64,000 nucleotides of DNA from contig JACRHJ010000060.1 in assembly GCA_016212105.1 (NCBI GenBank), positions 62,001 through 126,000 on the forward strand, given 5' to 3'. The notes below the pieces were generated by a model. It ran no database searches. It worked only from the letters and a program-made list of their open reading frames with translations, and was not told the DNA's origin. The stretch comes from Nitrospirota bacterium (GTDB taxonomy: Bacteria; Nitrospirota; JACRHJ01). Shown here one piece after another: positions 1 to 9,495 of the stretch. Position numbers and translations under genes: made by a program. Position 1 is the first letter of the stretch; every line of letters begins with the position of its first letter.

Positions 1-1728
1 ACCGAGCCGATAGTCACCCTCGACAGGCTGACCGACAGGGTGGCGCAGGGGGACTTCAGCGTCAACCTGCCGGTAACGCGCGACGACGAGATAGGGAGGC
101 TGGCAAGCTCGTTCAACGACATGGCCGGCTCCCTGATGAACTACAAGGTAGAGGTCGACGAGAAGAGCGCGGAACTCGAAAAGGCAAACCGCGAGCTGGC
201 TACACTCGCGGAGTCGCTCGAGGAAAAGGTCAGGGTCCGCACGCAGGAGCTGGAGGAGCTGAACCGCGCGCTGATATCCATGATGGAGGACCTCGACGAA
301 CGCACCGTCGAACTCGAAAAGTCCCAGGTGGAGCTGAAGAAGTTCGCCGCGGACCTCGAAGAGTCCAGGAACCGCGTCCGCGACAACCTCGAGATAGTCG
401 AAAGGGCGAACGTCGAGCTTAGGCGCATCGACAGGATGAAGGACCAGTTCCTCGGCATGATGTCCCACGAGCTTCGCACGCCGCTCTCGCTCATCACGGG
501 ATACTCGAGCAACCTGCTCGCGGACAGGAACGTCAGGCTGGACCCGTCCGTGGAGGAGGGCCTCGAGGGCATCTACAAGGGCGCGGAGAGGCTCAAGAGC
601 ATCGTCACCGAGATGCTCGACATATCGCAGATAGACGCACGCGGGCTCAGGCTTTCGTCTTCGCCGATGGACCTGGGCGAACTGCTGGACGAGGTCCTGA
701 AGGAGCTGTCTTCCTTCGTCAGGGAGAGGGGGCATGTCATCGAGGTTGGCGACTTCTCCGGCATACCGAAGGTTTATATCGACAGGAGGAGGCTACACCA
801 GGTCCTGCTGAATATTGTCGGCAACGCGATAAAGTTCACCCCTGACGGCGGGAAGATATATATCACCCCTACCTTTCACGTGAAGGGTTCCGAGTTTGCC
901 AGGAGGTTCGGCAGGTCCGAGACGGACTACCTCGACCTCGTGATTAAGGACGGGGGCATCGGCGTCGACAGGGAAGAGGCCGAGCGGATATTCGAGAAGT
1001 TCTACGAGGTCGGCGAGATAGACAAGCACGCGACGAGCAAGTACCGCTTCCTCGGCCGGGGGGTGGGGCTCGGACTGCCGATAGCAAGGGGCATAATGGA
1101 GGCGCACGGAGGCCGGCTCTGGGTTGAGAGCGAGGGGTACGACCCGCTCCGCTGCCCGGGCAGCGCGTTCCACGTCCTGCTGCCGGTCGGGAGGGAGTAC
1201 GTCGCCGGGTCAATACCATCCGGCCTTCTGAAGGACGAATCGGAAGACGTCACGGACTTCAGGGCGGAACCCCTGGGCCAGGCCGCCGCCGACGTCCATC
1301 CCTTCCCGGAAAAGTCAGCGGCGGATATGAAGGGCCGTCCCAAGGTGCTTGTCGTGGAGGACGACGAGGACATCATGAACCTCACGTCGCTCCTTTTGGC
1401 CCGCGACTACAAGGTGTACAGGGCGACCAACGGCAGCGACGGCCTGGAAAAGGCGCGCGAGGTTACGCCGGACCTCATCCTCCTCGACGTATACATGGAG
1501 GGGATGAACGGGTATGAGGTCTGCGAGGAGCTGAAGTCGGACGAACGCACGAAGTTCATACCGGTAGCGATGTTCACCGCGGGCGTCCAGCGCTGGGAGG
1601 TGGACAAGGGTTACAAGTCCGGCGCGGACGACTACATCACAAAGCCTTTCAAGCCCGAGGAGCTTCTTTCGAAGGTCAGGGACATGATCTCGGGCGTATT
1701 CGAGGCGAGCGGCAACAGTAACGACTAA
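1..1728 (+). CDS. Hybrid sensor histidine kinase (HAMP, coiled coil, HisKA, HATPase, C-terminal receiver), 5' truncated by window edge
   Basis: Frame open from base 1; MSHELRTPL H-box, DGGIGV/GLGLPIA ATPase motifs, VLVVEDDEDI..LLDV..TKPF receiver. Confidence 0.9.
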   Translation, partial: TEPIVTLDRLTDRVAQGDFSVNLPVTRDDEIGRLASSFNDMAGSLMNYKVEVDEKSAELEKANRELATLAESLEEKVRVRTQELEELNRALISMMEDLDERTVELEKSQVELKKFAADLEESRNRVRDNLEIVERANVELRRIDRMKDQFLGMMSHELRTPLSLITGYSSNLLADRNVRLDPSVEEGLEGIYKGAERLKSIVTEMLDISQIDARGLRLSSSPMDLGELLDEVLKELSSFVRERGHVIEVGDFSGIPKVYIDRRRLHQVLLNIVGNAIKFTPDGGKIYITPTFHVKGSEFARRFGRSETDYLDLVIKDGGIGVDREEAERIFEKFYEVGEIDKHATSKYRFLGRGVGLGLPIARGIMEAHGGRLWVESEGYDPLRCPGSAFHVLLPVGREYVAGSIPSGLLKDESEDVTDFRAEPLGQAAADVHPFPEKSAADMKGRPKVLVVEDDEDIMNLTSLLLARDYKVYRATNGSDGLEKAREVTPDLILLDVYMEGMNGYEVCEELKSDERTKFIPVAMFTAGVQRWEVDKGYKSGADDYITKPFKPEELLSKVRDMISGVFEASGNSND

Positions 1729-1755
1729 ACCGGTCTGGTCGCGGAACATCCCCAC

Positions 1756-2742
1756 ATGCCTCCACTATACATCGTCCTCGCGTTCGCCCTCGACGCGGCG
1801 CTCGGAGACCCCAGGCGCATCCCGCACCCGGTGCGCGCCATCGGCTGGGCCGTAAGCGTCCTTGAGGGCCTCCTTATCAGGCCCGGCGCCGGACGCATCC
1901 GGAACAGGCTGGCCGGGACGCTCCTTGTCATCATCGTCGTATCTTCCGTGTTTATTATCACTTACTTGCTTATAGAGTCAGTCAGGCTCGCGTTCGGCGG
2001 CTGGGCATGCGCCGCACTGAGCGTCCTGTTGGGATACACCACCCTTGCGGCGAGGGGGCTCGCGGATGCGGGGCGCGACGTTTTGACGCCGCTTGAGGCG
2101 GGCGACCTGGGCGCGGCGAGAAAGGCCCTCTCGATGGTGGTCGGCCGGGACACCGGCGGGCTCGACGAGGCGGACGTCGCACGCGGCGCGGTCGAGACCG
2201 TATCCGAGAACGCCTCGGACGGCGTCGTAGCGCCGCTATTATACCTTGCCATGGGCGGCGCGCCACTCGCGCTGGCCTACAAGGCTGTGAACACGATGGA
2301 CTCGATGGTCGGGTACAGGAACGAGAGGTACATGGACTTCGGCTGGGCGGCCGCCCGGCTGGACGACCTGGCAAACTTCATACCAGCGCGTCTGACCGCG
2401 CTCCTGATGGTCGCGGCGTCGTCCGTCCTGACGGGTTTTGGTCTTGGGAGCTATTCGCCGGGCGGCTCGTGGCGCGTGCTTGTCCGCGACAGGCGGAACC
2501 ATACCAGCCCGAACAGCGGTTACCCGGAGGCGGCCGCCGCGGGTGCCCTGCGCGTCCGGCTCGGCGGGACGAGCAGCTACTTCGGCGTCCCGTCCGCGAA
2601 GCCGTTCATGGGCGACCCGGACGAGCCGCTCGGTCCCGGCAAGATACGCGACGCGGTCCGGCTGATGTATACGGCGTCGGTCCTTGCCCTTGGCGTGTCC
2701 GTGGGAATTGCCTATTGTGTTTCGGCGTTTGACGTTTATTAA
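1756..2742 (+). CDS. cobD: Adenosylcobinamide-phosphate synthase CobD/CbiB
   Basis: ALDAALGDPRRIPHPVRAIG, VSENASDGVVAPLLY, KAVNTMDSMVGYRN motifs. Confidence 0.93.
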   Translation: MPPLYIVLAFALDAALGDPRRIPHPVRAIGWAVSVLEGLLIRPGAGRIRNRLAGTLLVIIVVSSVFIITYLLIESVRLAFGGWACAALSVLLGYTTLAARGLADAGRDVLTPLEAGDLGAARKALSMVVGRDTGGLDEADVARGAVETVSENASDGVVAPLLYLAMGGAPLALAYKAVNTMDSMVGYRNERYMDFGWAAARLDDLANFIPARLTALLMVAASSVLTGFGLGSYSPGGSWRVLVRDRRNHTSPNSGYPEAAAAGALRVRLGGTSSYFGVPSAKPFMGDPDEPLGPGKIRDAVRLMYTASVLALGVSVGIAYCVSAFDVY

Positions 2743-2880
2743 TCCGGCAACTTTATATGTAAGCCATGCCAAGTAAAAAAAGTCGCTGGATTCCCGCATT
2801 CGCGGGAATGACGACTTTATTGTCGTCCCCGTGAAAACGGGGACCCAGTGTCTTTTGCATAATATATTGCCGAAGCAGTA
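2736..2880. repeat. MITE-like element, copy 1 (diverged)
   Basis: TTATTAATCCGGCAAC left end, two internal hairpins (ATTCCCGCATTCGCGGGAAT; TCCCCGTGAAAACGGGGA), related inverted right end; cobD stop codon lies inside left end. Confidence 0.65.
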
Positions 2881-2899
2881 GTATGCTTTTACCTCACAG

Positions 2900-2937
2900 A
2901 AGTTTTTGGGCCGCCTTTTTACAAAAAGGCGGGACTT
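2900..2937. repeat. Hairpin repeat family A, copy 1
   Basis: AAGTTTTTGGGCCGCCTTTTTACAAAAAGGCGGGACTT; 10-bp stem CCGCCTTTTT/AAAAAGGCGG. Confidence 0.8.
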
Positions 2938-2953
2938 TGCAGGGGGGAGACTT

Positions 2954-5602
2954 TTGTCCAATAATCTTAAAGAAATATCCGCCTGGGTGGCGGAACACAG
3001 GGATCTCTCCGCCAGGCAGGGGGAGCGCACGCGCGAGGCGCATTTCTCCGGGGCGGGCGGGCTCGCGGTCGTACGCGCCATAACGGCCCAGACCGACTAC
3101 CTCGTTTCGGCCGCTTTCGGCCGGGTATGCGAGGAGACGGGCGTCAGGCCGGAGACGTCCGGCTGGGCGCTGACGGCGATCGGCGGGTACGGCCGTTCGG
3201 AGATGAACCCGTACTCGGACGTGGACATCATGTTCCTGGGGAGGGACGGCACCTCAGGCAGGGAGGAGGTCTTCCCGACGCGCGTGCTTCACATACTCTG
3301 GGACCTCGGCATGAACATCGGGTACAGCGTGCGCTGCGCGGACGACTGCCGGGCTCTTGCCAAGGACGACACCACCGTCATGACGTCGCTGCTCGAGGCG
3401 AGGTTCGTCTTCGGGGACAGGCGTGTGTACGACGGCTTCACGTCTAAGATGGGCGACGTCAGGCGGCCCAGGGCGGTCGACGACTATATCAGGGAGAAAC
3501 TTTCGGAGCGCCAGAAGCGGCACAAGAAGCACGGTGACAGCGTATTCCTGCGCGAGCCCAACCTCAAGGAAGGCGCGGGCGGCCTGCGTGACATACACGC
3601 AGCGATGTGGATATCCCGTATAAAGTACGGGGTAGACACGCTTGGCGGCCTGGTGCCGCAGGGGAGAATCAAGGAAAACGAGCTGAGGCGGCTCCGGGGC
3701 GCGAAGGACTACCTGCTGAGGCTTCGGAGCGAGATGCATTACCTCTCCGGCCACAGGCAGGACGTGCTGACGTACGAGCTTCAGGAGAGGGCCGCGTCCG
3801 ACTTCGGGTACATACCCTCCACGAAGCACCTCGCGGTCGAGAACTTCATGCGGGCGTATTACCTGCGCGCCCGCGCGGTAAGGGACATCACGCAGGCCAT
3901 AATAGAGAAGTCCGTGGGCGGGCCGGCGAAGCGGTGGTGGTTCACATTCCCTGAGAAGAAGAAGCCGCTCGACCCGGACTTCTATATGATGGGCAGGACG
4001 ATATGCCTCGGAGGAGACGCTACCGAGGTGTTCCGGTCGAGGCCGGAGGCGCTTCTCCAGGCCTTCTCTCACAGCCAGGAGCAGGGCGTCCCGATGAGCG
4101 ACAACCTCTCCGCCGCCGTCGCGGACAACGTGAAGGCTATTAACGCCAAGGCGAGGGAGTCTGTCGAGGCGGGTCGGGTCTTCCTCGGCATGCTCGGCAG
4201 GCTCGACCGGCTGTACGAGACCCTTGAGTTAATGCACCGGCTGAAAGCGCTGGGCCGGTTCCTTCCGGAGTTCGGCGGGGTGTCGGCGATGGTGCAGCAC
4301 GACCTCTACCACATGTACACCGTGGACGAGCACTCGCTCCTCGCGGTCAGGAAGGTGCAGGCGCTCGTTACGTCCGAGGGCATGGCCTACCCGTCTTTCA
4401 AGGATGCTCTCGGCCGTATCAAGGACAGGCAGGTCCTCATGCTGTCCGTCCTGATGCACGACACAGGCAAGGCGGCGGGCAATGGGCACGCGGAGCACGG
4501 GGCGAGGCTCGCGCGAGGGGCCGCGCTCAGGCTCGGCTTGGACGAACCACGCGCCGCGAAGGTGGAACTACTCGTCAGGAACCACCTCCTCATGGCCCAT
4601 ATCTCGCACAGGCGGGAGCTGTCAGACCCCGGAGTAATAGAGAAGTTCTGCCGTATAATAAAGGACCGGGAACTCCTCGACATGCTGTACGTCCTGACAT
4701 TCGCGGACATGTCCACGGTAGGCCCGGATACGTTCAACGACTGGCGGGCGTCTCTCCTCAGGGAGCTGTACGAGAGGTCTGCCGCGTTCCTGACCGACAG
4801 CGCGTCTGTCATAGCATACGAGAATAAAAGGGTGGAGAAGTTCCTGGCCGCCATGACCAAAGAAGTGAAGGCGGACAAGCTCGGCAAGTCCGAGGAGGTG
4901 GCGAAGTTCCTCGCCAACCTTCCGCCACAATACATGCTTACCGTGCCGCTCGACACCGCGGTCCGGCACTTCAGTCTGGCCAGGGGGCTGAAGTCAGGCG
5001 GCGTGATAATAGACCATGTGGACTCCGGGAAGGGGTACACCGACCTGTCGGTGATACTGTTTGACATGCTCGGTCTTTTCTACTTTACCGCGGGCGTGCT
5101 CGCGGCGAACGGCATGAACATCCTGTCCGCCCAGATATTCACCGGCAGGGACGGGATTGTTATTGATACGCTTCAGGTTACGGATTATAATAAGCAGGTC
5201 GCAAGCGACGAGGCGCTCTGGAGGAAGGTCGAATCCGACCTCATGGACGTCCTGACAGGGAGGACGAACGTCGAGCGGCTCATGCCTGCCAGGCCTGCGT
5301 ACCCGAGGCGTGCCGCGCTCGCGGCCGCGCCGCCGAGGGTCGTCGTGGACAACGAGGCATCCGACCGGTTCACTGTTATCGAGGTCTTCGCCGCCGACAG
5401 GGTCGGGCTTCTGCACGACATCACGAAGGCCCTGTTCAATGCCAACTGCTATATATCCCTCGCCAAGATTGACACGAGGGTGGACCAGGTCATCGACGTT
5501 TTCTACGTGTCGGACGTGTTCAAGCACAAGATAGAGGACAAGGAGCGCATAGACGCGCTAAGGGAATCGCTTGTTGCCGCCGTATCCACGGAGGGCAGGT
5601 GA
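2954..5602 (+). CDS. glnD: [Protein-PII] uridylyltransferase GlnD
   Basis: GGYGRSEMNPYSDVDIMFL nucleotidyltransferase, HD domain (MHDTGKAAGNGHAEHGA), C-terminal ACT domains; TTG start at 2954 preceded by GGGGGGAGA preferred over the ORF-track start in the upstream repeat. Confidence 0.9.
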   Translation: MSNNLKEISAWVAEHRDLSARQGERTREAHFSGAGGLAVVRAITAQTDYLVSAAFGRVCEETGVRPETSGWALTAIGGYGRSEMNPYSDVDIMFLGRDGTSGREEVFPTRVLHILWDLGMNIGYSVRCADDCRALAKDDTTVMTSLLEARFVFGDRRVYDGFTSKMGDVRRPRAVDDYIREKLSERQKRHKKHGDSVFLREPNLKEGAGGLRDIHAAMWISRIKYGVDTLGGLVPQGRIKENELRRLRGAKDYLLRLRSEMHYLSGHRQDVLTYELQERAASDFGYIPSTKHLAVENFMRAYYLRARAVRDITQAIIEKSVGGPAKRWWFTFPEKKKPLDPDFYMMGRTICLGGDATEVFRSRPEALLQAFSHSQEQGVPMSDNLSAAVADNVKAINAKARESVEAGRVFLGMLGRLDRLYETLELMHRLKALGRFLPEFGGVSAMVQHDLYHMYTVDEHSLLAVRKVQALVTSEGMAYPSFKDALGRIKDRQVLMLSVLMHDTGKAAGNGHAEHGARLARGAALRLGLDEPRAAKVELLVRNHLLMAHISHRRELSDPGVIEKFCRIIKDRELLDMLYVLTFADMSTVGPDTFNDWRASLLRELYERSAAFLTDSASVIAYENKRVEKFLAAMTKEVKADKLGKSEEVAKFLANLPPQYMLTVPLDTAVRHFSLARGLKSGGVIIDHVDSGKGYTDLSVILFDMLGLFYFTAGVLAANGMNILSAQIFTGRDGIVIDTLQVTDYNKQVASDEALWRKVESDLMDVLTGRTNVERLMPARPAYPRRAALAAAPPRVVVDNEASDRFTVIEVFAADRVGLLHDITKALFNANCYISLAKIDTRVDQVIDVFYVSDVFKHKIEDKERIDALRESLVAAVSTEGR

Positions 5603-8600
5603 GAAAAAGGCTCCTCCTCATAACCCTGGCGCTTTGCATGCTCGTGCTGGGGATTAACCTGATTACCCGGAGCGGCTACATCTCCGGGCAGATGCGGGGG
5701 CGCGTCCTGTCGATGGCCCGCGAGGAGCTGGGGTTCGATGTGGGCATGGACAGCCTCGTCTTCAACTTCTTCCCTGCATATGTGGACATGGAGCGGCCAT
5801 ACGTCGGCGGCTGGGACAACCAAGACCCCGGACGCTCCGTATCCGCGGAAAGCGTACGCGTTTACTTCAGCCTTGCCTCGCTCATCAACAACGAACTCGA
5901 CTTACGGCGGATAAGGGTGCTTGCTCCGAGGGTGGACATCGTCAAACTGTCCGGCGGCGGCTATAACATCGACCCGCTGATAAACAGGATAAAGGAGCTT
6001 TCGAGGAAGGAGACCCCCGGCGGTGGGCTCCGGACGGAGGTCAGGCAGGTCGTCGTCCTGGGCGCGGAGGTTACCTACAAGGACCGTGCCAGCGGGTTCG
6101 GACTGAAGGTCGCAAATGGCGGCGCAGACCTCCGGCTGAAGGAGGGGGGGCGGCTCCGGACGAGTTTCAACATCGAGGACATCACTGTCGAGTCCGCCGG
6201 CCGGAGGCCGGTGCACGGAAGCTTCGCGGGCGACATGCTTTACGAGGACGGCAGGTCCGAGTTCGAGGCTCTCAGGCTGGCCGCCGAGGGCGCGACGCTC
6301 AAGGCGTCGGGCGCGGTAGTCTGGCAGGATACGCCTTCGTTAGACGTCAGCGCTGACGCCTCGCTCGACCTGGGGATGCTGGACAGGCTTGGGGTCTGGA
6401 AGGGCGGTCCCGCCGGCAGGGCGGAGCTTACAGGCACGGTCAAGGGGACGTACCCGAATCTCGCCGGGAATGGCAAACTGTCTCTTACCGGCGTCAGGTA
6501 CGCGGGCCTCGAAATAGACGACATCGAATCCAGCATCGGTTTCAAGGACGGCTCGCTCGAAATCCCCGGTATAAAGAGCAGGCTCCTCGACGGGACGGTT
6601 TCGGGCGACGTCTACGTGGACCTGGGCGGCCAAAGAAACGGAAGCAGGCCCGGTTTCAGGTCGTCGTGGGAACTGGACGGCCTGAACTCAGGCGGATACA
6701 CGGACGGCCGCGAGGGGGTCGCTTTTATCCCCTGGCACAGGGTGTCCGGCAGCTTCGACGTCTCCGGCGGTTTCGACGCGGACAGCATCGTCGCGGCGGG
6801 ACACCTGGAGTCGAGGCGTTACGAGAGGCCCTACCCGATGATGGCCATCCACCCCGACCTGGCCATCATTAATGAAGTCCGGCTGAACTTCATGCTGAAC
6901 GACGGGGTTATAGACGTCAGGCAGTGTAATGTGTTGACCGACGCCACGACTATCGAGGCGGCTGGTACCGTTGGCCTGGACGGGATGACCGCGCTGACTC
7001 TCAGGGGCCGGTCGGGCAACATCGGCGAGATCGCCAATATGATAGGATATAGCCGCATGACCGGGTCGCTCGAGACCGCGGCCACGGTGCGCGAGCATAT
7101 ACTGGAGCCGGAGATAATCGGCAAGGCTTACGTTACCGGTGCGCGGGCGAACGGCATTCTTATCGATTCCGGCGCAGGCGACGTAAAACTCTCAGGCTGG
7201 GTGCTGTCCTTCCGCGACTTCCTTGTCACGCAGGGCAAGGGGAAATTCCTGCTAAACGGCAGCATCGCGTTCAAGGGCGGTGAGGCCTCCTTCGAGAACC
7301 CGCACTTCTCCGCAAAGCTCGGGATAAAGAAGGGGGACGTCCGGAGGGTGGTCGCCATATTCTACAAGGACATACCGGTAAACCTCGTCGCGGACGGCGA
7401 GATGAGGTTTGACGGGTTTATCCACGAGTTCGCGGGCGAGGCAGAGCTTACAACCGGCCCAGGCGACGTCTACGGACAGCCGCTCGACAAGGGACACGTC
7501 AAGGCCGTCCTCGGCACCAACGACATAAAATTCCCCAAGGTGACCGCCATCCGGGGCAGGGACATCGTTACCGGCACGGGCGGGATAGGTTTCGACGGGA
7601 CGTTCTACGGCAAGGTAAGCTCGGCGAGGATAGACATCGAGAACTTCAGGCTGCTCATGGACACGGGCGTGCCGCTCAAGGGCAGCGTGTCCGTCTCCAT
7701 AAGCGGTGACGGGACATTCGACCACCCGGTCATAAATGGGAACGTCCAGGCGTACAGGCTGTTCTACCACTCGGTCGACCTTGGCGACGGCGCCGTTACG
7801 GCCGCCATAAAGGACAAGGTGATGACGTACACCGGCTCCATCCTCGACGGCAACGTGAGGCTGGACGGCGCCATGGGGCTCGGCGCGCCGTACACATGGC
7901 GGGCGCGTCTGACCTTCGACGAGGGCCGGTTCGAGCCGTTCGTCAGGCTCGCCTGGAAGGACATGCCTGAGGACGTCTCGCTCGTATCCACCGGGGTGTT
8001 CTCCGGGGAGGGCGCGCTCGACGACCCGTCGAGGACCTCGCTCTCGCTGGACTTCTCGAAGGTCGACGCGGACTTCATGGGCAGGCGGCTCCGGAACGAC
8101 GGAGACATAAGCCTCACGTACAAAGGCGGCAGGTTGGGCGTAAAGTCTCTGAAGCTCAAGGGCGACAGGCTGAACCTTGAGGCCTCCGGAGGAGCGGAGA
8201 GCGAGGAGCGCCTCGACCTCATGCTGAAGGTGGGCGCAGACCTCGACCTCCTCAAGGAGTTCGCCGAGGAGGGTGTGGACTACGTGGACGGCAAGCTCCA
8301 GGCGGACCTCGGCGTCTCCGGCAGCTACGACAACCCGAGCCTGTCCGGCCGGATAAAGGTCGTGAACGCGGGCTTCAAGCTGAAGGGCTTCCCGCAGCGC
8401 TTCGACAGGATAAACGGCACGGCCGTGCTCGCCGGGGGCGAGGTTACGCTTTCGGACTTCACGGCGGAGCTTGGCGGCGGGAAGGTGACGGCGTCCGGCA
8501 AGGCTGGACTGAACGGCTTCTCGGTAGCGAGTTATACGGTCGCCATCGGTGCGGACGACGTGAGGCTGAAGTACCCCGAGGAACTGCTGTCTAGCGTAGA

Positions 8601-9495
8601 CGCAGGGATTATCCTGGAAGGCGCCGGGGACAGGCACGACATAAGCGGGGACCTGATTATCAGGAAGGCCCGCTACACCGAGAGGGTGGACTGGAAGTCC
8701 TGGCTGGTGGACTTCCAGAAGAAGCGCGAGGAGATAAGCTCGGCCGAACCAGGCCCGATGTCGGACGTGTCGCTGAACATCCACGTCACCGCGGACGAGA
8801 CCATCAGGGTGGACAACAACGTCGCCAAACTCCCCGTCTCGGCCGACATGTACGTCAGGGGCAGCATCGGCAGGCCGATGGTCCTGGGGCGCATCGAGTC
8901 ATCTGGCGGGTTGGTTTACTTCCGGAACAACGAGTTCAAACTCGCTAACCTTGTGGCCGAGTTCGCCGACCCGAGGAAGATAAACCCGATAATAGACCTC
9001 CAGGCGGAGACCAAGGTCAAGGAGTACCAGATACAGCTTGGGGTGTCAGGCACGCTCGACAGGCTCAGGGTGTCGCTCATGTCAGACCCGCCGCTCGAGG
9101 ACGGCGACATCGTGACGCTCCTAACGCTCGGGCGGACGTCCGAGGCGCTCGTGGGGCGCGAGGCGGTAGTCGGGACCGGCGAGGCGGCGTCATTCGTGAC
9201 CGGCCAGATACAGGACGCGGTCGAGGGCAGGCTCCGCCGCATCACCGGCTTCGACCGGTTCCAGATAGACCCGTACCTTACAAGCTCCGGGACGTCGAGC
9301 GGGCCGAGGGTCACGGTCGGCAAGAGCCTGCTGTCCGACAAGCTGTACATTACATACTCGTCCAACCTCGGCACGTCCGAGGACCAGTTCGTCCGGATGG
9401 AGTACATAGTCAACAAAAACCTGTCGGTCATAGCCGAGCGCGACGAGCTCGGCCGAGTAGGCGCCGACCTCAAGCTCAGGTTCGAGTTCAAATGA
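5599..9495 (+). CDS. TamB/YtfN-like AsmA-related translocation and assembly protein (DUF490)
   Basis: 1298 aa, N-terminal membrane anchor, long beta-rich region, TamB-type C-terminus (EDGDIVTLLTLGRTSE, LYITYSSNLGTSEDQFVRMEY). Confidence 0.85.
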   Translation: MRKRLLLITLALCMLVLGINLITRSGYISGQMRGRVLSMAREELGFDVGMDSLVFNFFPAYVDMERPYVGGWDNQDPGRSVSAESVRVYFSLASLINNELDLRRIRVLAPRVDIVKLSGGGYNIDPLINRIKELSRKETPGGGLRTEVRQVVVLGAEVTYKDRASGFGLKVANGGADLRLKEGGRLRTSFNIEDITVESAGRRPVHGSFAGDMLYEDGRSEFEALRLAAEGATLKASGAVVWQDTPSLDVSADASLDLGMLDRLGVWKGGPAGRAELTGTVKGTYPNLAGNGKLSLTGVRYAGLEIDDIESSIGFKDGSLEIPGIKSRLLDGTVSGDVYVDLGGQRNGSRPGFRSSWELDGLNSGGYTDGREGVAFIPWHRVSGSFDVSGGFDADSIVAAGHLESRRYERPYPMMAIHPDLAIINEVRLNFMLNDGVIDVRQCNVLTDATTIEAAGTVGLDGMTALTLRGRSGNIGEIANMIGYSRMTGSLETAATVREHILEPEIIGKAYVTGARANGILIDSGAGDVKLSGWVLSFRDFLVTQGKGKFLLNGSIAFKGGEASFENPHFSAKLGIKKGDVRRVVAIFYKDIPVNLVADGEMRFDGFIHEFAGEAELTTGPGDVYGQPLDKGHVKAVLGTNDIKFPKVTAIRGRDIVTGTGGIGFDGTFYGKVSSARIDIENFRLLMDTGVPLKGSVSVSISGDGTFDHPVINGNVQAYRLFYHSVDLGDGAVTAAIKDKVMTYTGSILDGNVRLDGAMGLGAPYTWRARLTFDEGRFEPFVRLAWKDMPEDVSLVSTGVFSGEGALDDPSRTSLSLDFSKVDADFMGRRLRNDGDISLTYKGGRLGVKSLKLKGDRLNLEASGGAESEERLDLMLKVGADLDLLKEFAEEGVDYVDGKLQADLGVSGSYDNPSLSGRIKVVNAGFKLKGFPQRFDRINGTAVLAGGEVTLSDFTAELGGGKVTASGKAGLNGFSVASYTVAIGADDVRLKYPEELLSSVDAGIILEGAGDRHDISGDLIIRKARYTERVDWKSWLVDFQKKREEISSAEPGPMSDVSLNIHVTADETIRVDNNVAKLPVSADMYVRGSIGRPMVLGRIESSGGLVYFRNNEFKLANLVAEFADPRKINPIIDLQAETKVKEYQIQLGVSGTLDRLRVSLMSDPPLEDGDIVTLLTLGRTSEALVGREAVVGTGEAASFVTGQIQDAVEGRLRRITGFDRFQIDPYLTSSGTSSGPRVTVGKSLLSDKLYITYSSNLGTSEDQFVRMEYIVNKNLSVIAERDELGRVGADLKLRFEFK

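Noticed and set aside
7252-8784. 510-aa minus-strand ORF opposite tamB-like gene
   Set aside because: Shadow ORF with VHHA/RRVE-type composition typical of complement frames.
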